Below, piece by piece: positions 34,710-45,235 of a stretch of 64,000 bases of DNA (positions are counted from its first letter, which is position 1; every line of letters starts with the position of its first letter). Source of the DNA: Datisca glomerata (taxonomy: Eukaryota > Streptophyta > Magnoliopsida > Cucurbitales > Datiscaceae). Position numbers and translations under genes: made by a program. The stretch lies in assembly GCA_003255025.1 (NCBI GenBank), contig QANY01002202.1, positions 1-64,000 of the forward strand, given 5' to 3'. The notes under the pieces are model-generated. The model was not told the origin of the DNA, searched no databases, and saw only the letters and a list, made by a program, of their open reading frames with translations.

Positions 34710-37390
34710 TCCTCACTTCTAGATGGAATTCTCTCTATCCTAGATCTGCCACTTTGCCGCCTCGTTATAGGTGGCAATACCACTTTTTCATGAACCTCCT
34801 GGATGATGACTCAATCTGCTTAATCTCCGAGAAGATGTATTGTTTTCGCATATGAATCAATTAGAGCCTCATTTTATAGAATCTCGAATACATACTGGTA
34901 TGCAGAAATATTGCGCTGTCAACATGCAGCCAACGAATGCATGCATGGAATTTGATCAATATCAAATTCTCTGCACGTATAAGTCTTAAGATGTAAGTTT
35001 ACCACTACTTCCCTACCACCACCCGCAACACGAAACTCGTGGATGTCGGAAGGAAATAATGATGGTATACATGATGCAAGATGCTTCTTATTAAGCTTAG
35101 TCTTAACCCAATCTATCATCTGCGAGGTGATTTGAAAGGCAGTCGTTCGTCGTTCACAGAACCACCGTTGTAACACTTCACGAATGTGTTCTATAAGGCA
35201 TGTAATGGGAAGCTTTCTAGCATCCTTCAAAATCTCATTCAAACATTCCGCTATGTTTGTAGTCATTATATTATATCGCCTTCCATCAAAATGAAAACGT
35301 GCCCTCCTCTCAACTCCCCCCACCGAACGTATTGTGAGATATCTAAAACTACATCTACAAAATGACGGTATACCTTTGTAGCTTTCAAAAACAATGTGAC
35401 CACATCTTACTTTTTATAAATTGGTTTGATATTTTGGCCAATATGGAAGATGCAAGCTCTATAAAGCGCATTGGGAAAGACTACATGTACAATATTTAGT
35501 ATACTTGTTTGCCTGTTGGATATAAACATCAGGTCTTCCGGATCTTCATTACATCGTGAAGTTAATGGAAGAACCATTCTCATGAATCATTATTTTCTGA
35601 GTCTTTAATTATAAATGCAATGAGATACACTTTCTTGTTCCCATCCTTTGCTGTTGTAACAAATAATACCCATTTGTATTTAGCTTTTAAGGTGGTTGCG
35701 TCAACAACAATGACAGGCCGTATAAAGCTAAAAAACCACAAACAGAGGGTCCAAGAACCATGAAAAATTATTTAAAATGATCCTGCTCATCCGTCTCTAT
35801 ATGTGTTATTGTCCCTGAAAAATATTTAATATTGCTGTATTAAAATCAGCAGAGTACATAATGTACAGGATGCATACACAAGATCCGTGTAACCATGGTA
35901 TAGATTACACGATGACTACATAAGGTCAGTGTAAGCATCATGTAGACTACACGATGACTACACGAGGTCTGTGTAACCATCGTGCAGACTAAATGATGAC
36001 TATGCGAGGTCAGTGTAACCATTGTGTAGACTACACGTGGTCAGTGTAGTACTCATGTAGACATTATGACGGCAAAATAAAAAATAAGTACCTAAATGTT
36101 TTATTCTAACATGTGATAATATGCTGGAAGCATCCTACAGTTGTCTTTAGCATACTCTCGAACTAATTCCAATGCATATTCCCTATCCCTCCATGCTTTA
36201 TGGTAACTTATGTTGACACCGAAATCAAGCTGAACATATTCAATTATGTCTTTTGGCCTATATATACATCTAAAACCTGTGTATTTGGATCGTATAGAAT
36301 GATCAATCAATGAATATATAGCCTGATGGTGTTCATGTCTCAATACTTAAAATGTGCATGTATGTGTATTGATGAACTTTATAACTTTGAAGTATGGATA
36401 ATTTTTCAATTTCATGACCCGTAACCTCCATTGACATGTTTTCTCAACACATACAAGTATCAATATTGACTGTTTTGTCTTGAAGATCCGAAACTCAAAA
36501 TTTCTCTGAATGGCCATCATACGAGCAACCTTAAGCAGCTCAGCTTTATCACTGTACAAATCATCTATATTTATTGTGTCTAATACAAGCTGATTCAAAT
36601 CAACTCATTGCTCACTAGACCCAGGACGTTGTTCATTCAAATCTGGTGGTGATGGCACTGGACAAGTGGTCTCGGGTTCATGACCAGTATTCAAGTTGGA
36701 ATTATTGTATGGCCGTCTCCATTGATGGTTTCATCATGGTCATCTCTATAGATTGCATCATCATACCCCCTGATCAAAATCATCATCATCATTTCCATCA
36801 ATATCAACATTCTTATCCTCGAAAACATTATAATCATCATGACCAAAAACATCATCATCATGGTAGTTCATTTCAAAATGATCAACACTCTCAAAGCAAG
36901 GAATGCTTTCATGTAGAGGTCGTCGTGACATTTGTGTTTCAGGAACCCAACTTTGATAAAACCTTGTAGTTTCAGGAACCCAATGTTATTGTGATATTGT
37001 GGTTTGAGGAACTGAGCTTCGAGATGGAAAAGTTTTTGGCTTGGTACTTACAAATAGTGAGCTTATAAATGATTCTGATCCATTCTCCTTAACAAAAAGC
37101 TGTAAATCTCTATCTTTTAAAATTTTAGCACGAGGGCAGGGGACATGGCTTCTATAAGAAAATTTGATGGACTTACCATACGTCGAGGGGTCTATTTGGA
37201 GTACTTCATGCAATATACCCAATAGCTCGTGGTAAGTGCAATTAGTAGATATCTCTTATAATTTAGTTTTCTCTCCACTAAAAGACCATGTCGTATCATT
37301 TTTCACCCAATCTTCATCATGAATTACAAAGATTCAAACTTCGGATATATCTCTATATACATCAATGAAGGAAGTCAGTACAAGAAAAAT
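34710..37390 (-). pseudogene. MULE transposase (MURA-like), broken
   Basis: The transposase cuts and inserts the element. In order on the minus strand: an N-terminal domain (YHELLGILHEVLQIDPSTYG region, 37330-36990), an acidic linker, the MuDR DNA-binding domain (NFEFRIFKTKQS, TCQWRLRV; 36598-36347), a second conserved part (RCIYRPKDIIEYVQLDFGV; 36343-36101), and an intron at 36091-35815. The catalytic part follows (FIRPVIVVDATTLKAKY, Asp at 35700-35702). The second catalytic Asp (usually ISDRH) is Asn in ISNRQ (35515-35517). The SWIM finger (34919-35000) has YTCREF where CxC is expected. Several stops and frame changes make it non-functional. Confidence 0.88.
35875..36065. repeat. CTACACGA palindromic array (f), transposase intron
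   Basis: GACTACACGAGGTCTGTGTAAC and ACCATCGTG.AGACTA copies fill most of a 277-bp intron whose splice sites are clear: donor GTACTT with GT at 36091-36090 and acceptor TTTTTCAG with AG ending at 35815 (minus strand). Confidence 0.95.
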
Positions 37391-37404
37391 ACGTAATGAA
37401 ATGG

Positions 37405-37690
37405 AATATTACACGATAATCGTGTAGCGTACACAACGCTTTCACGGGCATCGTGCAGCCATTGTGTAGTGTACATGAGACCTTCACAAGCATCGTGTAA
37501 TGTAATAGATGTTACACGATGCTTGTGAACTACTGAAGAAGTTCATGATGGACTACACGATGATCGTGTAGTGTACACGAGATCTACAAATGGCTCATGT
37601 ACTCTGCGTGTAGTCTCTCGATGACTACACGAGACTCGTGTAGACCTCGTTTAACATTACACCATCATATTGTAGTGATCATGTAGAATA
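37405..37690. repeat. CTACACGA palindromic array (g), 5' region of transposase
   Basis: Copies of ATCGTGTAGTGTACACGA, TCACGGGCATCGTG and CTACACGAGACTCGTGTAG lie upstream of the transposase reading frame. It is probably a leader intron, mirroring array (a) at the other end. Confidence 0.9.
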
Positions 37691-37854
37691 AATGAATTTT
37701 AAATAACATTCTAAAAAGAAGAAAACAAATAAATATTCTCAGAAAACTCATGAAAATGAAAAACCCATGAAATAAGAAAGAAAATAAATATTTTCAGAAA
37801 GAAGAAAACAAAACTTATACCTGTTTCAAAAAGAAGAACTAACAATCTTTTGCT

Positions 37855-37960
37855 GTTGCAGGAAGAAGGAAGAAGACGAAGAGCAAGATGAAGAAGGAAG
37901 ATGACGAAGGGCAAGATGAAGAAGGAAGATGACGAAGGGCAAGATGAAGAAGAAAACGAA
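37855..37960. repeat. purine-rich tandem repeat, transposase leader
   Basis: About three copies of a 27-28-bp unit containing GAAGGAAGATGACGAAGGGC. On the transposase strand this is pyrimidine-rich, matching the position and composition of the CT minisatellite at the opposite MULE end. Confidence 0.85.
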
Positions 37961-38024
37961 GAAGTAGAAAAAATGAAAAATGAAGAAGGATAAATGGAGT
38001 AGGTAGAGAGGTTTTGAGTGTTAG

Positions 38025-38181
38025 GTAAGTAGACTATGACATTTGATTGGACAGCTTGTAAGAAAGACAAGGAGAAAAAAGTGAAAAATTGAGGAAAAAC
38101 TGAATAAAGGTTAATGTAAGTGAAAATTAGTGTAACAGTCGACAAAATGGTTACTGTTGGATTTACTTTAGCAAAAAAAAC
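38025..38181 (-). repeat. right degenerate terminal inverted repeat of the MULE
   Basis: Read on the minus strand from 38181 it begins GTTTTTTTTGCTAAAGTAAA and carries the same ordered blocks as the left end, with a longer spacing. Confidence 0.5.
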
Positions 38182-38354
38182 TCGGTTTGTATTGGAAAAA
38201 AATTCCAACCACCTTATGAACGGAGAACGTTATTCTTTGCTTATTCTTCAGTGTCAGATCCCAAATTACTGTATTTGAATCTCTTTTTACTCACTCACCC
38301 CTTCTTCCAAATTCTGGCTCCGAAAAGAGTTGCGATAGTGTTCGTTTGTTCATC
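38182..38354 (+). promoter_or_regulatory. short KDSB upstream region left of the MULE
   Basis: Only 173 bp separate the proposed MULE edge from the KDSB ATG. The stretch contains a pyrimidine-rich leader (CTCTTTTTACTCACTCACC); no clear TATA box was found. Confidence 0.45.
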
Positions 38355-41300
38355 ATGAACCCCATGTCAATCTGCTCATCTTCTTCCTCTTCATCAGAGT
38401 CTTCATCATCAGGGTCTCTGAGCAGCACCAAGGCCTGGATTGTGCATGGCGTCGTTGCCGGAGTCGCAATTGCCGCGGCCTTCGGAGCCCGAGCCTATCT
38501 GGGTCGATATAAGAGATTCCGGAGCCGGGTTGTCGGTATAATTCCCGCTCGTTTCGCCTCCTCGCGTTTCCATGGGAAGCCTCTGGTTCACATCCTCGGA
38601 AAGCCCATGATCCAGGTATTTGTTCATTTTGATTATAATTGTTCTGCGTTGGAGAAATTTTAGCGGATCAGAGTTTTTCGAGGTTTGTTTCTTTTGCGAG
38701 ATTCACTCGGTAGAGACAAATTTTGTATCTTCTTAGGATCTGGGTTCTGTTTTGTTTGAACTGTGAGAAGTGCTTGAAATGCTTGGAAACAGCATTTTGC
38801 TGCCGAAAATGAAATTAATTTGAAGATTGGAAACCTAATTTGATATGCTAAATCGGTTAATATCTCTGCAAGTTCATAAGTGATTTGAATAGGATTCTGA
38901 AGTCTACACTGGAACAAAAATCATTCGCAGATTTATTAAGGAGTTTCGTTTAGGAACTGGATTGGATTAAGTTTTCAGGGTAAATTCTCTATTTAAACTC
39001 ATGGTCATAACAGCATTCAATCTGAAAATTTACTACTTGGAAGTTGAAAGTAATATGGTTAAGAATAAGATACGCTACTGTCAGAGGCTATTGACAAAAA
39101 GTAGATTACCTTTGTAGTGGGAGAAAAACCTGTGATTGCTATCAATATTATCGAGATAAATTCTGGTACTCCCGAAGTTCTATATTCAGTTCTCCAGTCT
39201 CCTTCATATAATTTGATGTCACGTTTGCATCTTTTTCAAATTCAAGAGCACACTCACCATCTCTCCTGAAATTATAAATTAAGTATTATATTTTAATACA
39301 TGTGTCAACCAATGAATGGGAGGAGTATTGAGTTTTTAGGACTCCAAGTGTACTGAAAATTTTCCTCCAATAGTATCTGTCTATGTTGGAGATGAACTAC
39401 ATAGTCTACATTCATGAGGTATTTGGCAAACTACAAGATGAGTCTGTATAACAGGGACCGAACTATAAAAAATACACAATACCACTAAAACCAGATATCA
39501 TTGAAACAGACAGCAATAATAGAATCTCGCATACAAAACGTAATCCACCAATGTATCATTAACACTCATCAAAGTTTAAATTTAATCTACAAACTATAAG
39601 AGTGAAAAAAAAGGAACCAAGCTGACCAAAAAAAGAAAAAAAGGAACCAAAATTTATAGGTCAAGAAAGAGAGGTACCTGGAAAAGACAGGCAAAATAAA
39701 ATAGGAAAGCAAACAAAATGAAGCAGCAATGCAAATACCCTCTGCAGCAAAAAAGTGAGGTCAATGAACACTCGGCATATGTTAAAAAACGATAAAATCA
39801 TGTTTAAAATACAGTAACCTCAAGGAAATCAGAACAAACCTTTGATTCTTCCCAAAAATTTATACTCATAAGCACCATATCAGACTTCACGTCTTGCATC
39901 CCAAAAGAACAAATATGGACAATGTGAGTGAGCAAACGCATCGACATTGGAATTAGTAAGAACTTAATTAATTTGTAAAATTTCCAACTAATAGCACAAA
40001 CTTTAACTTTTAGATCCAAAAGATACAAGAAAAGTTTAGAAAGCCTTCCATTGAGCTAAGTTTACTGCGCCACAAAGATTTATAAAAAAATAAAAAAGAA
40101 ACAGTGACACGTCATATTACAGATTATCGTCATTTGAATTTCACTGAAGACAAGCAAGGCTAGCAAATTGTTACGATTTTGATATGTCATGATAGGTCGC
40201 AGCTAACATCGATGAAGTGCTTATTATTTCCACCAAACCAAACCAAATAAGCATCGATAATAACTTAAGATTAATTACTTAATTTCTTCAGTTATAGAAG
40301 TTAATGAGCTAATAGAGTAATAGATTTATAATTTAAATGATGGGTGAGCACGAATAAACACACAAATTAGAAGTGAATAAACCAACCAATAACAAGCATT
40401 AGCCAAAATATCATTGAATTACAGTGTGTATCTGACTAACTATGCACACACGGATACAAATTTAGTTTATTGAACATCCAGTGTGTATGTGCACAGACCA
40501 GCTTTCCACCCACATGCACACACAGATACAAATCTCAAGCTAGACTAAGCTTCTTACGTTCTGGGGATCATTCATAAGGGACAAGGACAAAGGGTACTTC
40601 TATCTAGAAAATGTAGAAACATGTTGACTGTCAAGGATTCTTCTCCTTTGTTTATTACCGATAAAAAAATTCCTTTGTTTGTAGTTTTTAAGCACATTTT
40701 TCCCGGTCACAAACAGTGAATCAGTGATTAGTATACACTCTTTAGTCTATAGCATATCATGCAGTAAATATTCTTTTACATCTTTGGTCCATCTTCTACA
40801 GAGAACATGGGAAAGGGCAAAACTGGCAAGTACATTGGACCACGTTGGTATGTCCCGTCACTTAGGCTTCAATCTTTATGACGATGCTGCTGAGAATTAT
40901 CATATTTGTTTACCATTCGTGGTTTACTCAAAGAACAACGCCCCCCCTACATATCACCTGTTCCTAAATGAATTTCTACTTTTTATTGGTGAAGTGGTTA
41001 TATTCTCTCCCGTATGCCAGTTGTGCATATAATGAAGTCGGAGATTGTAAATTTAGTGCTTTTCTGGCTCATAATTTACTCTTTCTTTGAACTAAATACC
41101 AAAAAATCATGTCATAGTTAGTAGGTGGCATCATTTTCAGTGAGTGAACAAAACTTCAGCTCAATTTTACTATAGCAGTGAAAGTTCTAAGCAATATATA
41201 GTGACTTCTTACTATTTGTGATGTGAACTGTATCAGCAAGAGTTTCTCATTTCAACTTGTTTCAGATTTTTGTTTTCTGATGCGATCCATTCAGCTCAAT

Positions 41301-43146
41301 TGTATATCTAAGGTGTTAAACTGGTTCGGCTCTTTTGACATTGATCCATTGGCCATATCATTTGATGCCACATGTGCATTTTTCTGAATTTCGAGTCCAC
41401 TCAGTCGACCTCCTCAAAATATGAATAAAATATGGTGTCCTCATACATATGACAGCAGATTAATAGGATGATACTGGAAATTTTTCCGTACACTAGAATG
41501 CTGATGTCATTTCATGTGAATTGCTTTAGGCTATATTTGGATCATGAGAAATAGAGGGGAAAGAAAAATGGAAGGAAAAGTAAGTAGAATGAGATGGAAA
41601 TCACAAAATCCATTCATATCACTATTTTTATCTATATATTCTAAATACTCAAAACAATGGAATGCAATCCCTTCATGTTTTCCTTTCCTTGCCGTACTAA
41701 TTTCCAAGACCCGAACATAGGCTTAATGAAGCTACCTTCAAGAGATACTGGTGTCGTTTCCGTAGAAATTGTACTTTAATGTCTCATAATTCATAGCTTA
41801 TTCATTGTGCAGTTGTTGCAACCGATGATGAAAAGATTGCAGAATGTTGTCAAGGGTTCGGTGCTGATGTCATAATGACATCAGAATCTTGCAGAAATGG
41901 TAGTGACCTAGTTTCTGAACTTTTTCAAAATGTTATCACCAGAGGACTTTTTTTAAAGTTACATTAAATCAAATGGCCATGTAGGTACCGAGCGTTGCAA
42001 TGAGGCACTTCAGAAGCTAAATGCGAAGTACGATATTGTTGTCAATATTCAGGGGGATGAACCTCTTATCGAACCTGAAATAATAGACGGGATTGTTAAA
42101 GCCCTGCAGGTTCCACCTCTTATTCATTCTGATATATACCGTCTTTTCAATATACTGCGATATATAATTTCTTTTTCCTTGAGCTAATATTGGAATCTCA
42201 TGTTTTCTTTTGCAGGCAACCCCGGACGCTGTGTTTAGTACTGCAGTAACCTCTTTAAAACCTGAAGATGCATTCGATCCAAATCGGGTTAAATGTGTCG
42301 TGGATAATCGTGGATATGCTATCTATTTCTCGAGGGGATTAATTCCTTATAACAAGTTAGTCCTTCATTGTTTATCTAATCTTTTAATTTTAAATTTTTT
42401 TTAGACATTCTGCATTCATGTGTGGACCGCGGACTCCATGCCGTCTACTCCTTGTTTCTTTGAAAAACAGTAGACGAATTTCGTGTTTTGTTAATACAGG
42501 GAAGGAAATGTCAATCCCCAATTTCCGTATTTGCTTCATCTTGGAATCCAGGTAGGGAACCGGCTGGTTTATTTAAAACTTCAATTGTGAATAATATGTA
42601 ATAAGTTGATTTTGCCCTTGACTTAATAGTTTTTGTTATCTGTCTGTCAGAGCTATGATACCAAATTTTTAAGGATATATCCAGAACTCAAACCTACACC
42701 GCTGCAAATGGAAGAGGATCTAGAACAACTAAAAGTCCTAGAGAATGGCTACAAGATGAAGGTAATCGTAAGAATTCTCATTCATTATTATTACGTTCTT
42801 TTCACACTTCCACCAAGGTTGTTATGACTTCTGAGTCGTCTGAAATGATCTGGATGGCCTAGATCGGGCCAAGTAAAAAAGAAAAGAAAAACAATTGTTC
42901 TTTTGCAATTGTCTACATCTGAACCGTCAAATCAGATTGGACAGCCTAGATGTAGACAACTGTTCTCTGCAATTCCTCAAATTCTAGCAATGGTTTAGTT
43001 GGTAGCTTGATGGGATCCAAATACCAAACTGTATCCTCTTCATTTGTTTGCAGGTTATAAAGGTTGATCATGAAGCACACGGTGTTGATGTTCCAGAGGA
43101 TGTTGCGAAAATTGAATCATTTATGCATGAGAGGAACATGCATTAG
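38355..43146 (+). CDS. KDSB: CMP-KDO synthetase (3-deoxy-manno-octulosonate cytidylyltransferase)
   Basis: This enzyme couples KDO with CTP to make CMP-KDO, the donor for KDO in pectic rhamnogalacturonan II. Eight exons keep one frame with GT-AG borders: 38355-38615, 40802-40847, 41813-41899, 41985-42109, 42216-42355, 42500-42551, 42651-42761, 43054-43146 (304 aa). A Ser-rich start is followed by one membrane segment at about 28-49; the Arabidopsis enzyme is likewise membrane-anchored and reported in mitochondria. The catalytic domain shows GIIPARFASSRF (61-72), RTWERAKLA, VVATDDEKIAE, IQGDEP (153-158, metal-binding Asp) and HEAHGVDVPEDV near the end. Length and motifs fit the plant family. 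Met4 is an alternative start. Intron 1 is 2.2 kb. No defect is seen. Confidence 0.95.
41529..41722. mobile_element. Tourist-type MITE in KDSB intron 2
   Basis: 194 bp flanked by TTA (41526-41528 and 41723-41725). The ends are GGCTATATTTGG and, on the minus strand, GCCTATGTTCGG, followed on both by a related GGATC/GGGTC..GGAAAT stretch. A 3-bp TTA/TAA duplication and GGC-type ends fit PIF/Harbinger-derived MITEs. Confidence 0.75.
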
Positions 43147-44139
43147 TCTCTCGTGTTAACGGATGCTAGATGATGATATAAACGAGATTAAGCTCGTAAT
43201 TAGAAGAGTCGCTTTGTTTTTATGTTTGGATGATGATTTCGTTGGCCCGTAGAAGGTGATCTTGTTCTTGCGGTCTCATATTATGTTGTAAAGTTATATA
43301 TATCGCTTGTTCATTCCTTCGTAGTCCAGCTTTAGTCTTTTTTAACAGACATTTTTTTACAGTTTTATTTTATATTATCTATTTTGTTATGTTTACTGAA
43401 GAAGTCTTGGTACATGAGTTTGTAAATTTGTAATTAGACTGACTAACCTAATTATATTAGAGAATTATGATACTCATATACATACACATGAAGTCGTGGT
43501 TTATATTAGAATTATGATACTCACTTTAGAGACCTTGAGTTTGAATCGTAATTCTTTCACCATCAAGGTATTAGCACTTTATAAACTCCAAGCTCGGCCA
43601 TAAGGATTATGTTTTAGATTTGAGTTCTCTCTTTTGTTTTAGAGAAAGGATTTGATTTATTTTATTTTTAAGATTTGTGTAAGAAGATTACAATTCTTGA
43701 AAAATGATTGTAGTACTAATTTAGATCATTGAATTATCCAAATCCAAGTTTTGATGCACATACTGAAATTTGCTATAAAATAGATTGGTTGTTCTCTGTC
43801 AAACGGAGTTTGTTACTTGCTGGTGACTTGTGGGTCTCTGGAATTTTACGGTTGAGTCGAATAAACTGGCTGAACTAATCATTTCGTCGAGTTGATTCTC
43901 TATAATTGGTATGGGTTGTATGAGAGAACCGACCAAATCAAATCACTTCGGTTGCATTTATAAGCTGTTATGGGCTCAGCTGGGTTCTCATGTCTATTTG
44001 ATCGATTCTGAAATTGCTTTTGACTTGTGGAGCTCCAATGATGTTTTAGATGGAGGAACTCGATAAATTTAAATACATATGAAGAGTTCAATAAGTTTAA
44101 ATTTAGGATTCATGAGAATGTACAAAAAATATGTTGACG
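43147..44139. other. KDSB 3' flank and intergenic
   Basis: No gene is seen. It is AT-rich; the first 200-300 bp probably hold the KDSB 3' UTR. An imperfect repeat of AGAATTATGATACTCA occurs at about 43460 and 43510. Confidence 0.5.
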
Positions 44140-45235
44140 TCAAACAAAATGACGAATAATTCTCCACCTATGTTCTTGTGCCTTTTTCAGCATAAGCTTC
44201 ATCTCATCAGATTTTGGACCCTCGATGTCTGACCAAAATTGTTCACGGCTCTCTTTTACTCCTAATTCAGCCATCAATTCAGAAATCTTTGGACTCAGCT
44301 TGTCAATCCTTTGGTCTAACTTGGAAGGCATCTGCTCTTTTTGTTTCACTCCTCAAAGACATATATAGGCCGAGATGATAGTTTTTAAATACTCTCCCCC
44401 AAATTGCACTTCCAATCCTGACACTATAGCGCCATTTATGCAGTTGATATTCAGATGTATCTTTGGTAAGGTCATCTAAACAAGTCATAGACATATCCTT
44501 AATAGTCTGACATAAATGGTAATAAATAACAGACTTGCGATGTTTTTCTCCCGTGAAAGCATCTATACGAAAGTCCCCATATTTGATGAACAAAGTTTTA
44601 GGGATAGGGGCCAAATGCGAAGGGATCTTATAATAATTTACTTGGACAACTTTCAATTGATATTCACTTGATTTTATAAGAGGCTTGCTTTTCTGTACGT
44701 CAGACCAAAAGATTTCACCAAACTCTTCAAGAAGATCAGCTCTAGCTCGGTATATGATCAGATTGTAGTCATCTTCTCTTTCACTTGTAGATAGTTCTTC
44801 AATGTCATTTTCCGCTCCATTGTTTTCCTCGACAAGTTTGAAAGGACTGAAAGCACTTTCAACGCGCTTTCTCTCATTTCCGATGAACAATTAAGTACGT
44901 CATTCAAAGTCAATGCTTTCTTCCACGACAAGTTATGTTGGCTTATGCCACTATTAGTTCCAGTATTCTCGAATGCAACGTCATTTTTCTCTAGCTCTTT
45001 ATCATTGATTCTCCATTCACCTACAATCCTCCTCTACTTCATCATCACTCCATGCCAAGTTATGTTTGCTTATGCTACTATCACTTCCAGTATTCTTAAA
45101 TGCGACGTCATTTTTCTCTATCTCTTTATGATTGAATCTCCATTCACCTACAATTCTCTTCTCTACTTCATCATTATTGTTTAAGATCCGGATTATCTGA
45201 TAAAGAACCAACACCGGATAGATATATTCTTTCAA
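44140..45235 (-). pseudogene. unrecognised protein-coding remnant, possible DC1 gene 3' exons
   Basis: On the minus strand three overlapping open stretches run 45235-45017, 44890-44303 and 44349-44140. They appear to be parts of one acidic/basic hydrophilic protein (SSEYQLKVVQVNYYKIPSHL, KYGDFRIDAFTGEKHRKS, LDQRIDKLSPKISELMAELG). The last two overlap in different frames, suggesting a frameshift near 44330. I do not recognise the family. It lies downstream of the DC1 remnant on the same strand, after a possible donor GTATGT near 45468, so it could be its C-terminal exons or a separate gene. Confidence 0.4.
44928..45182. repeat. tandem duplication of about 127 bp
   Basis: The block from CAAGTTATGTTGGCTTATGC at 44928 recurs from CAAGTTATGTTTGCTTATGC near 45055. 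The shared order continues through TTCCAGTATTCT, CGTCATTTTTCTCTA and TCTCCATTCACCTACAAT. It lies within the unrecognised minus-strand remnant. Confidence 0.85.

Larger units (their letters stand above)
18401..38181. mobile_element. Mutator-like element carrying Ulp1 and transposase genes
   Basis: The edges are proposed from matching ends. Immediately outside both stands TCGGTT (18395-18400 and 38182-38187), possibly the core of a 9-bp target duplication (TCGGTTGGG/TCGGTTTGT, 7 of 9). The two ends read inward match in order: 12 of the first 18 positions including TAAAGTA, then CACTTACATTAA (18451-18462; 38111-38122 on minus), then ATAGTCTACTNAC (18524-18536; 38025-38037 on minus). Inside are a DUF1985/Ulp1-type gene on + and a MULE transposase on -, arranged convergently. 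Ulp1-carrying MULEs are known (Kaonashi in Arabidopsis, CUMULE in melon). About 10.6 kb of its length is a nested LTR element. Presence of a MULE is near certain; exact edges are not. Confidence 0.7.
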
